A stretch of 64,000 nt of DNA from an uncultured Candidatus Melainabacteria bacterium (GTDB lineage Bacteria; Cyanobacteriota; Vampirovibrionia; Gastranaerophilales; Gastranaerophilaceae). The notes below the pieces were generated by a model. The model was not told where the DNA came from. It did not search any database and worked only from the letters and a program-made list of their open reading frames with translations. This document shows, piece after piece, positions 18,351 through 26,255 of this stretch. The stretch is from the NCBI GenBank assembly GCA_934754425.1, contig CAKVIN010000010.1:20553-84552 (forward strand), in the 5' to 3' direction. Position numbers and translations under genes: made by a program. Position 1 is the stretch's first letter; every line of letters begins with the position of its first letter.

Positions 18351-18728
18351 TTAAGCATAATAGTCTAACCCCTTTTTTTCAGTTGATTGTTTATTTTGTA
18401 GTCTTTGTGCTTGCGCTTTTATTGTTTTGGCTTGTTCGGCAACTCTATAATCCTGACTTGATGGGTCAGATGGTGCCATTGCAGATTCTATAACAGTATT
18501 TGCATTATTTATTGTATTCTGCGGATTTCTTGGATTTAATGTCGGCATTTTTATTGAAACATGTCCTCCGATGGGAATTCCTTCCGCATTTTTTTCAATA
18601 ACAATAGCTCCGGCTAAAGCTCCGCCTGCACGTTTATGTGCTGCTTCGTGAGCATAAATCTGCTTGTAACTGTTTGCAATAAAATTCTGGCGTTGGTTTT
18701 TTAAAGACGAAACATTAAAGAAATTCAT
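18351..18728 (-). CDS. SprA-related putative metalloprotease
   Basis: The 125-residue protein has the zinc-binding HEAAH motif near residue 27 followed by KRAGG, GGHVSIKM near 54, and the tail pattern NPRNPQ...ANTVIESAMAPSDPSSQDYRVAEQA. This matches the SprA-related family of short predicted metalloproteases. It is shorter than usual, lacking the long N-terminal region. A canonical promoter lies upstream on the minus strand (TTGCAA, 16 nt, TATAAT), and AAGGAG precedes the start. Confidence 0.8.
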   Translation of the reverse strand: MNFFNVSSLKNQRQNFIANSYKQIYAHEAAHKRAGGALAGAIVIEKNAEGIPIGGHVSIKMPTLNPRNPQNTINNANTVIESAMAPSDPSSQDYRVAEQAKTIKAQAQRLQNKQSTEKKGLDYYA

Positions 18729-18845
18729 ATTTTATACACATCTCCTTGCTTCACTTGTTTTATTATACTCTTTTTTTTAAAGTTTGCAAGAGGGAAAAAA
18801 TCTTATAAAGTCTTTATATCATTAAATTCACTAAAAATAAATATT

Positions 18846-19751
18846 CTACTGTTGTAGTACAGCATTTATAAATTCTGTAGAATTAAAATTTTCCAAATCG
18901 TTCATTTGTTCGCCAACACCAACTAATTTAACAGGTAAACCTAATTCTTTTGCTATTGCAATAACAATTGCTCCTTTGGCTGAACCATCCAGTTTTGTTA
19001 ACGCTACTGCCGTCAAATTCACGCACTCTTTAAAGACTTTTGCTTGTTGTAAGCCATTTTGTCCTGTGTTAGCATCAATCACCAAAATACTTTCTCTAAG
19101 TTCATTTGGAGCATTTTTATCTATTACTGTTTTGATTTTAGAAAGTTCTTCCATCAAATTGAATTTATTTTGAAGTCTTCCGGCTGTATCAACCAAAATG
19201 ACATCATAATTTTCTTTGCGTGCTTTTTGAATAGCTTCATAAACAACGGAAGCCGGATCTGCTTTGTCACGCCTTACAATATCAGCGCCGGAACGCTTTG
19301 ACCAAATATCAACCTGCTCTTCTGCTGCGGCTCTAAACGTGTCACCTGCAGCAATAAGAACCTTTTTACCATCTTGTTTAAAACGATAAGCAAGTTTTCC
19401 AATTAAAGTCGTTTTTCCGGCACCATTTACTCCGGTAATAAAATATATATTGAGTTCTTTTTCTTTATAATTAAGTTCGCAAGAACCGGCTTCATCAAGC
19501 GTTTTAAGGAATTCATTTTGCAAAAATTCTTTAACTTGTGAAGGTTTAATTTTATTTTGACCTCTTAACTTATCAACCAATTCTGCAGCATAATTCACTC
19601 CTAAATCTGCACTTATGAGTGTATCTTCCATATCATCAAGTACAAATTCAGAGAATTCTGCCTCATCCGCAACCGTGTCAACTACATTGCCAACCAAAGA
19701 TTGTGCGGTTTTTGATACTGTATTTTTAAGTTTGTCAAAAAAGTTAAACAT
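18846..19751 (-). CDS. ftsY: Signal recognition particle receptor FtsY
   Basis: The 301-residue protein has the helical N domain (about 1-95) and a GTPase G domain with P-loop GVNGAGKTT near 105, AAGDTFRAAAEEQ near 132, VDTAGRLQNK near 187 and TKLDGSAKG near 253. FtsY docks SRP-ribosome complexes at the membrane. It lacks the acidic A domain found in Escherichia coli, as in many bacteria. It is downstream of nusB, separated by a repeat-rich 89-bp spacer. Confidence 0.97.
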   Translation of the reverse strand: MFNFFDKLKNTVSKTAQSLVGNVVDTVADEAEFSEFVLDDMEDTLISADLGVNYAAELVDKLRGQNKIKPSQVKEFLQNEFLKTLDEAGSCELNYKEKELNIYFITGVNGAGKTTLIGKLAYRFKQDGKKVLIAAGDTFRAAAEEQVDIWSKRSGADIVRRDKADPASVVYEAIQKARKENYDVILVDTAGRLQNKFNLMEELSKIKTVIDKNAPNELRESILVIDANTGQNGLQQAKVFKECVNLTAVALTKLDGSAKGAIVIAIAKELGLPVKLVGVGEQMNDLENFNSTEFINAVLQQ

Positions 19752-19758
19752 ATTTTAA

Positions 19759-19836
19759 AGAGTTGATGAGTTGAGGGGTTGAGAAGTTGAGAAGTTAGTT
19801 TTTGCTTTTCAATCTTTCAAACATTCAACCGTTCAA
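19759..19836. repeat. GTTGAGAAG-type 9-mer array with an opposing inverted arm
   Basis: GTTGA-containing 9-mers are repeated at about 19765-19799 and an arm of TTCAA units follows at about 19808-19836. The two arms can pair, for example GTTGAGGGGTTGA with TTCAACCGTTCAAC, so the spacer between nusB and ftsY could form a long imperfect hairpin. A single arm of the same type lies upstream of glmS near 59175. Confidence 0.65.
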
Positions 19837-19840
19837 CTTT

Positions 19841-20503
19841 TTATCCTTTCAATCCGTTTTCTACAATAACTTTTGCTAGAACACCGTTAACAAAAGATGA
19901 AGAATCTTCTGTAGAATATTTTTTAGCCAACTCTACAGCTTCATCAACAACAACTTTTAGCGGTGCATCTTTTGTGTAAAGAAGTTCAGTGATTGCAATT
20001 CTCAAGATATCTTTATCCATTTTTACTAATCTTGAAATATCCCATCCGTTAGAATATTTTTGGATTTCAGCATCAATATCATCATGGTGAAGTTTGAATT
20101 GTTCAGCAATTTCTACTGTATAATTTTTAACTTCTGATTGGTTTTCTAAAGTTGCAAATTCAGCGATTTCCAACGCTAAAATTGCTTTTTCTGCAACATC
20201 AATCATAGTGTCAACTTTGCCAATCATTTCATCTGTCATTGGAATTCTGACAGGTTTATTTTTTGCACCCATTGGTCTTGCTAAATTAGATTCATGTTCA
20301 GCTTCATATGTATCAAGCATATCTTTGATATCAATAAGCGAACCAACAGTTAACTTAAGTTCTTCAGAAGCAGAATTTGAAAGAATTCTAACAGACTTAA
20401 GCATTATATCTTCAAAATCTTTTCTTGAATATTTTGTAATCTCTTTATCAAATTGTGAAAACAATATTAGTGCTAATTCTCTAGCGGCACGTCTTGCTTG
20501 CAT
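19841..20503 (-). CDS. nusB: Transcription antitermination factor NusB
   Basis: The 220-residue protein has the NusB fold signature at both ends: QARRAARELALILFSQ at the start and GWDISRLVKMDKDILRIAI and VDEAVELAKKYSTEDSSSFVNGVL at the end. It is longer than the typical ~140 residues because of an insertion between the first helices and the core, a feature shared with cyanobacterial NusB as I recall. It binds boxA RNA with NusE in rRNA antitermination. Confidence 0.92.
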   Translation of the reverse strand: MQARRAARELALILFSQFDKEITKYSRKDFEDIMLKSVRILSNSASEELKLTVGSLIDIKDMLDTYEAEHESNLARPMGAKNKPVRIPMTDEMIGKVDTMIDVAEKAILALEIAEFATLENQSEVKNYTVEIAEQFKLHHDDIDAEIQKYSNGWDISRLVKMDKDILRIAITELLYTKDAPLKVVVDEAVELAKKYSTEDSSSFVNGVLAKVIVENGLKG

Positions 20504-20556
20504 AAATTTTTCTCCTATATTTTTATAGGATTATGGTAGCATGAAAATATTTGTTT

Positions 20557-21303
20557 TTATACATTTGTTTCTTCTTTTTCTTTTTTGTTTAATTCTCCAT
20601 TAGAATCCCCGTCAGAAATATTTATATCCAACGCTATATCAGTATTTTTATTAGAAAAAATATTTTGTGAATTTATTGCAATATCGACAGTGCCAAGAAG
20701 GTTATCGGCTGATTCTACAGCAGCATTTGCAATATTTTCATACGATTGCAGAACTGATTTTTCATCTACAGAACGATAATATGTATGCCCTTTATGATCT
20801 GCATTTCTAAATTCTTCACTTACTTCAATTGTTTTGTTTGCGTACTCTGTAGAAATAGTTGTTTGTGCACTAAATATATTATTTAAACTACTCTTTTTAG
20901 AATTTATTACATCTCCTAGAGTATCCGCTTTGCTTTGTGCTTCCGCATTCAAATCGGTAATATATTCAGCATCAATTTCCAATTCCATTTGTTCTGATTT
21001 TGTTATAGTTCCGTTTTTTTGTTTTTCTTGCAATACTTTAATTCGATTTTGCATTTCTTCAATTTTATCTTGAGTAGAGTTTTGCAATTGTTCCATTTCT
21101 TCTTGAAAGTCATTAATTTCCAAAATATATTCTTGAGCATCATCAATATCTGATGTAAGTTGCTCATTCATTTTATCGCAAGTGCTTTTTAAACTATTGG
21201 TTTGTAACCATAGCTTAGTAGTTTCACTAATTATTTTGGGAGTATTATCCCATTTGCTCATATAATTATCGATTGATAATGCTTTTGACCAATCAAAACT
21301 CAT
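20557..21303 (-). CDS. Coiled-coil protein of unknown function, paralogue of the next gene
   Basis: The 248-residue protein is not recognised. It starts with a Trp-containing segment (SFDWSKALSIDNYMSKW), has a long coiled coil (about 45-140), a segment ISTEYANKTIEVSEEFRNADHKG and a C-terminal helix AVESADNLLGTVDIAI. The upstream gene has the same order of parts, with TDYGNTAVEKG and AVESGNNLLEQVSTA at matching places, so the two look like diverged paralogues. No signal peptide or membrane helix is seen. The shared promoter-like element lies at 21328-21356. Confidence 0.8.
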   Translation of the reverse strand: MSFDWSKALSIDNYMSKWDNTPKIISETTKLWLQTNSLKSTCDKMNEQLTSDIDDAQEYILEINDFQEEMEQLQNSTQDKIEEMQNRIKVLQEKQKNGTITKSEQMELEIDAEYITDLNAEAQSKADTLGDVINSKKSSLNNIFSAQTTISTEYANKTIEVSEEFRNADHKGHTYYRSVDEKSVLQSYENIANAAVESADNLLGTVDIAINSQNIFSNKNTDIALDINISDGDSNGELNKKEKEETNV

Positions 21304-21327
21304 TAGTTTATCCTCATATTACACTTA

Positions 21328-21356
21328 TATAAAGTATTTTGAAGATAATTGATTTC
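21328..21356 (-). promoter_or_regulatory. Shared element GAAATC-N15-ACTTTATA
   Basis: On the minus strand GAAATC (21351-21356) is followed after 15 bases by ACTTTATA (21328-21335), 24 bases before the ATG at 21303. It matches the elements at 22129 and 41071 in spacing and sequence. Confidence 0.65.
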
Positions 21357-21398
21357 AATAAATTTTTATTCTGTTACAAAAATTAATCTTATTACATT

Positions 21399-22100
21399 TT
21401 ATTTTTTAGTTTGAGTTCTTGTTTTAATTTTATCTTCGATATCACTTGCGGTAGAAACTTGTTCTAATAAATTATTTCCTGATTCTACTGCTTTTTTACC
21501 GGCTTCTCTTTCTGCTGATTTATTCCAACCACCAAATGTTTTTCTCCAGAAAGATTTTCTCTTATCTTTCATTTCTGATAGCGGTGTTCCTTTTTCTACG
21601 GCAGTATTTCCATAATCAGTAGCAATTTCAGCCTTTGAACGGTGTCCTTTTGCTTTTTCTCCTGTATCTTTGACTTTAGAATTTATGTCTTCAATTTTTG
21701 TATTTGTATCACTTGTTAAACCGGCGATTTCATCATCAATTAATTTAACCTTGTCTTCGTCTTCTTCAGATAAACCGTCATCTCCTGCGGCAGCCAAAAT
21801 TTTATTTTTTTCAGCTTCTTGTGCCTTAATCTTAGCTTCCAATTCTTGTTGTAAAGCTTCAACTTCTTTTAATTCAGTATCTATTTCAACAAAATATTCA
21901 TTTTGGTCATCTATAATTTGGTCGTAACTTTCAGACATAGCTTTACACATATTTGTAAGTGTATTAGCTTTTTGTATATCACTTTGCACAAAGCCAATAA
22001 ATCCGGCAAAACCAACAGCATAGTCGCCTGCAAGTGCTCCATTATTCCAAACATCTGCAGCTTTTACATTTTGTCCGATTTTCCAAACATCAGCCATCAT
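21399..22100 (-). CDS. Coiled-coil protein of unknown function, paralogue of the previous gene
   Basis: The 233-residue protein starts MMADVWKIGQNVKAADVW (the second ATG at 22097 could also be used). It has a Gly/Ala/Phe-rich segment near 25-40, a long acidic coiled coil (about 45-150), and a basic C-terminus with FWRKTFGGWNKSAER and AVESGNNLLEQVSTASDI. Its layout parallels the 248-residue protein downstream, with a separate promoter-like element for each. The absence of a signal peptide leaves open cytoplasmic, scaffold or non-Sec-secreted roles. Confidence 0.8.
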   Translation of the reverse strand: MMADVWKIGQNVKAADVWNNGALAGDYAVGFAGFIGFVQSDIQKANTLTNMCKAMSESYDQIIDDQNEYFVEIDTELKEVEALQQELEAKIKAQEAEKNKILAAAGDDGLSEEDEDKVKLIDDEIAGLTSDTNTKIEDINSKVKDTGEKAKGHRSKAEIATDYGNTAVEKGTPLSEMKDKRKSFWRKTFGGWNKSAEREAGKKAVESGNNLLEQVSTASDIEDKIKTRTQTKK

Positions 22101-22128
22101 TAATATCCTTGTCTTAATCTTACAAATA

Positions 22129-22157
22129 TATAAAGTTTTTTTAAAAATATGGATTTC
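22129..22157 (-). promoter_or_regulatory. Shared element GAAATC-N15-ACTTTATA
   Basis: On the minus strand GAAATC (22152-22157) is followed after 15 bases by ACTTTATA (22129-22136), 28 bases before the ATG at 22100. The hexamer and octamer are identical to those at 21328-21356, although the 15-base spacers differ. Confidence 0.65.
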
Positions 22158-22249
22158 ATAAACAATAATTTTCGTTACAAAACTTAAATATGTGGTATAA
22201 TAACTGTACTTCCTTTCAATCGGAAGAAAAAATCACAAAAGGAGTTTAC

Positions 22250-23428
22250 ATGAAAAGAGCAGTAATTATTGTAATTGATTCAATGGGTATTGGTGCAATG
22301 CCGGATTGCGAAGAATTTGGCGATGTAAAAGAATGTAATACCCTAAAAAATGTATGTAAATTTAATGGCGGACTTGATGTCCCTGTTATGGAAGCAATGG
22401 GTTTAGGCAATATCCAAGACTTTGAAGGAATTAAAAAAACGTCTACTCCGATTGCACAATATGGAACATTGCAAGAAAAATCAAAAGGAAAAGACACTAC
22501 AACAGGACATTGGGAAATTGCAGGTTTGATTTCAGAAAAACCTTTTGCAACTTATCCAAACGGGTTTCCTAAAGAATTGATTGATAAATTTATTGAAGAA
22601 ACAGGCTGCAAAGGTATTTTGGCAAATATTCCGGCTAGTGGTACAGCAATTATAGAAAAATTAAATGATGAACATCATGCAACAAAGTTCCCAATTGTTT
22701 ATACATCAGCTGATAGTGTTTTCCAAATTGCACTTGATACGGATATGATACCTTTGGAAACTCTTTATGATTGGTGCAAGATTGCTCGCAGATTGTTGGA
22801 TGAAGGCGGATATAATACAGCGAGAGTTATTGCTCGTCCTTATAAGATTATTGATGGTAAACCAACTCGAATTTCTAAAGACAGAAGAGATTATTCTATG
22901 GCTCCACCTAAAGATACTGTTTTAGATAAGGTTAAAAAAGCCGGAGCGAAAGTTATCGGTATCGGTAAAATTGAAGATATTTTTTCAAAAGCAGGTATTA
23001 CGCACGCAATTCATACAGGCTCTAACAAAGAAGGTTTAGAATTAACTATTAAAGCTCTTGATAAAAGCTTAGACTTGGATAGCATTAAGTATAATGATGT
23101 AAATATCACGGATAATGAAAGAGAAATTATTTTTACAAACCTTGTTGATACAGATATGTTATTCGGACATAGAAATGACGCTAAAGGTTATGGAAATGCA
23201 ATAGAAGAAATTGATGATTATTTAGAAAAAATTCTTCCATTGATAGGAGAAGATGATTTATTGGTAATCACTGCAGACCATGGTTGCGACCCGACTGTAG
23301 CGGGAACTGACCATACAAGAGAACAAGTTCCGGTTCTTTATTATTCAAAAAACATTGAACCAAAAGATTTAGGAATTGAACAAGGATTTGATACAATTGC
23401 TAATAGAATATCCGATTGGTTATTTTAA
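22250..23428 (+). CDS. deoB: Phosphopentomutase
   Basis: The 392-residue enzyme interconverts ribose 1- and 5-phosphate (and the deoxy forms) in nucleoside salvage. Visible are the metal-binding start VIVIDSMGIGAMPD, the phospho-Thr segment KGKDTTTGHWEIAG near 83 and the metal-binding block ITADHGCDPT...GTDHTREQVP near 340. The ATG at 22250 follows AAAAGGAG. The upstream in-frame ATG at 22190 lies next to a TATAAT-like -10 and is not used. The leader carries a small hairpin, CTTCC...GGAAG, near 22208-22226. Confidence 0.96.
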   Translation: MKRAVIIVIDSMGIGAMPDCEEFGDVKECNTLKNVCKFNGGLDVPVMEAMGLGNIQDFEGIKKTSTPIAQYGTLQEKSKGKDTTTGHWEIAGLISEKPFATYPNGFPKELIDKFIEETGCKGILANIPASGTAIIEKLNDEHHATKFPIVYTSADSVFQIALDTDMIPLETLYDWCKIARRLLDEGGYNTARVIARPYKIIDGKPTRISKDRRDYSMAPPKDTVLDKVKKAGAKVIGIGKIEDIFSKAGITHAIHTGSNKEGLELTIKALDKSLDLDSIKYNDVNITDNEREIIFTNLVDTDMLFGHRNDAKGYGNAIEEIDDYLEKILPLIGEDDLLVITADHGCDPTVAGTDHTREQVPVLYYSKNIEPKDLGIEQGFDTIANRISDWLF

Positions 23429-23457
23429 TTTTTAATTTAACATGTATAATAAATGTG

Positions 23458-23523
23458 TTCGCTTATGGTTGAATTAAATAACTCAAAAATGATAGTGACT
23501 GGCATGTTATTTTTGAAAGCGAA
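23458..23523 (+). ncRNA. Structured 5' leader of the ferredoxin mRNA, candidate
   Basis: A TATAAT at 23445-23450 would start a transcript with a ~100-nt leader. Two nested stems are visible: TTCGCTT (23458-23464) with AAGCGAA (23517-23523), and AAATAAC (23476-23482) with GTTATTT (23506-23512). The enclosed loop is 23 nt. No known riboswitch class is recognised. Confidence 0.4.
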
Positions 23524-23558
23524 TTTATATAGTCAGTTGATATAAAAGGAGAAAATAA

Positions 23559-23735
23559 ATGAACGTAACTATTAATGATTCATGTATCGGATGCGGCGCT
23601 TGCGAATCTATTTGTGACGCTGTATTCCACGTAGAAGACAAAGCAGAAGTTGTAGCTACAGGTATTGCTGGTAACGAAGAATGTGTTCAAGAAGCTGCAA
23701 ATGCTTGCCCAGTTTCAGCTATCGAAGTTGCTTAG
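23559..23735 (+). CDS. Small [4Fe-4S] ferredoxin
   Basis: The 58-residue protein has CIGCGACESIC near residues 9-19 and a distal CP at 50, giving the CxxCxxC...CP ligand set of a single-cluster ferredoxin. Cys19 and Cys42 are two extra Cys that could form a disulfide, as in some monocluster ferredoxins. AAAGGAG precedes the ATG. A strong terminator follows, so it is a single-gene transcript with its own promoter. Its redox partner is not evident; the Hrb-like protein at 26256 is one possibility. Confidence 0.93.
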   Translation: MNVTINDSCIGCGACESICDAVFHVEDKAEVVATGIAGNEECVQEAANACPVSAIEVA

Positions 23736-23752
23736 TCTTTGGTAATATTTAG

Positions 23753-23788
23753 AAAAGGCGGGTTCGCATTGCGAACCCGCCTTTTTAT
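23753..23788 (+). terminator. Rho-independent terminator after ferredoxin
   Basis: GGCGGGTTCGC and GCGAACCCGCC form an 11-bp GC-rich stem with a 3-nt loop, flanked by AAAA and TTTTT. Confidence 0.95.
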
Positions 23789-23900
23789 TTACCCAAATTC
23801 CCTACATCCAATTAAGATTATATAAAGACATAAATTAAGTATGCTACACTGGTATTAGAGGATTGGATGCGAAGAGGCTTAGCATTTATTAAAATCTAGG

Positions 23901-24120
23901 AAATGAAGTAAAAAAACAGAAGCATTCAAATAGTATTTTGCAGAGTAGTACTTAAAGAATTTAGTAGTTTTCAAAAAGCAAAATACGGAACAAAGTTTAA
24001 AGGATTTAGTAAGTGAAGTGAAAAAACAGGAGCATTCAAATAGTATTTTGCAGAGTAGTACTTAAAGAATTTAGTAGTTTTCAAAAAGCAAAATACGGGA
24101 CAAAGTTTAAATAATCTAGT
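23901..24120 (+). repeat. 110-bp tandem duplication in the leader of the DegT aminotransferase gene
   Basis: Two nearly identical 110-bp units start at 23901 and 24011, and a third partial unit begins at 24121 and leads into the AAGGAGG ribosome binding site. Each unit has the 9-bp inverted pair GTATTTTGC and GCAAAATAC (23933-23941 with 23978-23986; 24043-24051 with 24088-24096). The 417 bp between ferredoxin and the aminotransferase hold only the terminator and these units. Confidence 0.9.
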
Positions 24121-24152
24121 AAGTGAAGTAAAAAAAAGGAGGGTATAGTATT

Positions 24153-25271
24153 ATGATACCAATTTTAGATTCAAAAAGACAATACGCGAAGATTGGCGCA
24201 GAAGTAGAAAAAGTTGTATGTGAAGTTTTACGTTCAGGACAATACATTTTAGGTCCAAACTGTAAAGCATTAGAAAGTGAACTTGCAAAATATATCGGAT
24301 GCAATTATACAGTAGCTTTAAACTCAGGTACAGATGCATTGCATTTAGCTTTGAGAGCTTTAGATATAGGCCAAGGCGATGAAGTTATTACAACTGCATT
24401 TACATTCGTTGCTACAACAGAAGCAATTGGTATCGTTGGTGCAACTCCTGTATTTGCTGATATTGACCCTGATACATTCAATATCGACCCTAAGAAAATT
24501 GAAGAAAGAATTACACCAAAAACAAAAGCAATTCTTCCGGTACATTTGTATGGTCAACCTTGCGACATGGACGCAATTATGGACATTGCAAAACGTCATA
24601 ACTTATACGTAATTGAAGACTGTTGTCAAGCTATCGGTGCTGAATACAAAGGCAAAAAAGTTGGTACATTTGGTGATATCGGATGCTACAGTTTCTATCC
24701 AACTAAAAACTTAGGTGGTATGGGTGATGGCGGTTTAATCACTGTTAATAGCGAAAACTTAAAGAACAGAATTGTTGCTTTAAGAAACCACGGTGGTGCT
24801 GTTAGATATTATCACGATGAAATTGGTGTTAACTCTCGTTTAGACGAAATCCAAGCAGCAATTTTAAGAGTTAAATTAAATTATATTGATGAATGGAATT
24901 CAGCAAGAAGATCACATGCAAAAACTTATAACGAATTATTTGCAGGTTGTGAAGATATTCAAACTCCAAAAGAATTGGCTGATACATATTGCGTATACCA
25001 CCAATACACAGTTAAAATTCCTAACAGAGATAACATCCACAAAATGTTACAAGAAGCTGGTATCGGTGCTATGTTATATTATCCAGTTCCATTACATTTA
25101 CAAAAAGTTCACGCTCACCTTGGATGGACTAAAGGTATGTTACCTAATACTGAAAAGGATACAGAATGTGTTATTTCTCTTCCAATGTTCCCAGAATTAA
25201 CTTTGGAAGAACAAAAAACTGTTGCATCAACTTTGATTAGCTGTATTGAAAAATCAAAAGCTTTAGCATAA
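24153..25271 (+). CDS. DegT/DnrJ/EryC1-family PLP-dependent sugar aminotransferase
   Basis: The 372-residue enzyme transfers an amino group to a keto nucleotide sugar, in the manner of WecE, WbpE or ArnB. Family motifs are LNSGTDALHLAL near 54, FTFVATTEA near 82, EDCCQAIGAEYKGKKVG near 156 and the PLP Lys in SFYPTKNLGGMGDGG near 180. The start is set by AAGGAGG 10 bases upstream. Its sugar substrate cannot be told; no dehydratase or epimerase lies alongside. The duplicated structured leader upstream suggests post-transcriptional control. Confidence 0.93.
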   Translation: MIPILDSKRQYAKIGAEVEKVVCEVLRSGQYILGPNCKALESELAKYIGCNYTVALNSGTDALHLALRALDIGQGDEVITTAFTFVATTEAIGIVGATPVFADIDPDTFNIDPKKIEERITPKTKAILPVHLYGQPCDMDAIMDIAKRHNLYVIEDCCQAIGAEYKGKKVGTFGDIGCYSFYPTKNLGGMGDGGLITVNSENLKNRIVALRNHGGAVRYYHDEIGVNSRLDEIQAAILRVKLNYIDEWNSARRSHAKTYNELFAGCEDIQTPKELADTYCVYHQYTVKIPNRDNIHKMLQEAGIGAMLYYPVPLHLQKVHAHLGWTKGMLPNTEKDTECVISLPMFPELTLEEQKTVASTLISCIEKSKALA

Positions 25272-25289
25272 GTTTTAGTTTATGTTTCT

Positions 25290-25318
25290 AAAAAGGATGG
25301 TTTTGCCATCCTTTTTTT
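25290..25318 (+). terminator. Rho-independent terminator after the DegT gene
   Basis: AAGGATGG and CCATCCTT form a stem with a short T/G loop, followed by a run of T. Confidence 0.93.
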
Positions 25319-25479
25319 GTTATTTATAGTTCAAAACATTCCAATTCTTGGAAAAAATTTATAAAATCTTCTCGTGTTACTTTTAATTCTTCAGAAGTGT
25401 CATGCGGATTTTTATTATAAAAAACAACTGATTTAACGCAATATTTGATTTTTTCAAGAATAAATGCTATTTTAAGTAT

Positions 25480-25878
25480 ATGAAAATTTTAGATATTACA
25501 TCTTTTGAAAAAGCATTGACAAGCCTAGAATCGATTTTAAACAGATACGAAAAAGACAATTTCGATATTGATATTAGGGATGCTGTTATACAAAGATTTG
25601 AATACACATATTCACTTGCATTAAAAATGATAATACGCTTTATTAATATGCAATCACCGGAAGTATTACCGGATATGACGTTTAATGAAGCAATACGCAA
25701 AGCTAATAAACTTGGTTTACTTAAAAACAATTTAGAAAAATGGACCGAATATAGGCAAAAACGCAATGCAACATCGCATACTTATGATGAAAAAGTTGCA
25801 ACTGAAGTCTTATCAGTAATTCCTGATTTTAAAGATGAAGCTGAATTTTTATTAGCACAATTAAAGAAAAATTTATGA
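25480..25878 (+). CDS. HepT-like HEPN protein (HI0074 family), toxin partner of pair 1
   Basis: The 132-residue helical protein belongs to the nucleotidyltransferase substrate-binding/HEPN family. The RNase-type motif Rx4HxY is intact as RNATSHTY near residue 92, and the family segment VIQRFEYTYSLALK lies near 35. In MntA/HepT systems HepT is an RNase toxin silenced by AMPylation of the motif Tyr. It overlaps the nucleotidyltransferase gene by 4 bp (ATGA). No strong Shine-Dalgarno is seen before the ATG. Confidence 0.9.
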   Translation: MKILDITSFEKALTSLESILNRYEKDNFDIDIRDAVIQRFEYTYSLALKMIIRFINMQSPEVLPDMTFNEAIRKANKLGLLKNNLEKWTEYRQKRNATSHTYDEKVATEVLSVIPDFKDEAEFLLAQLKKNL

Positions 25879-26162
25879 TTGATTTAGAAAAAAAATATCT
25901 TGATTTTATACAACAAACAATCGCAAACTATTTGAGAGATTATAAACTCTATATTTTTGGTTCTAGAGCTAAAAATAACGCAAAAGAATATTCTGATATA
26001 GATCTTGCAATTGATTCAACAGAATTAACCCCAGAAATAAAATCCAAAATTGAAGCTTTTTTTGAAGCTTCAACTCTTCCGTACGAAGTAGATATCGTTG
26101 ATTTAAACAACGTCACTGAAAATTTTAAACAATTGATAAAAGAAGACTTGATAAAAATATAA
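25875..26162 (+). CDS. MntA-like minimal nucleotidyltransferase, antitoxin of pair 1
   Basis: The 95-residue protein has the minimal nucleotidyltransferase motif GSx10DxD as FGSRAKNNAKEYSDIDLA near residue 29 and a later acidic residue in VDIVDLNN. It would AMPylate and neutralise the HEPN partner encoded just upstream. Its sequence is close to that of pair 2 at 47243 (both have VDIVDLNN or IDIVDLNN near the C-terminus). Confidence 0.92.
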   Translation: MIDLEKKYLDFIQQTIANYLRDYKLYIFGSRAKNNAKEYSDIDLAIDSTELTPEIKSKIEAFFEASTLPYEVDIVDLNNVTENFKQLIKEDLIKI

Positions 26163-26255
26163 AAAAAGAGCCAAGGAACTCTTAGAATTAAAAATAACTG
26201 GAAGTATGGAAAAGATTTAATATACTTATATTTAATTATTAAAAAAGGAGAAAAA

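Noticed and set aside
18804..18811. ACTTTATA upstream of the SprA-like gene
   Set aside because: The upstream box is AGTGAA, and a better canonical promoter (TTGCAA-16-TATAAT) lies closer to the gene.
24360..25200. Several 77-104 residue ORFs in other frames
   Set aside because: They lie inside the well-supported DegT aminotransferase gene.
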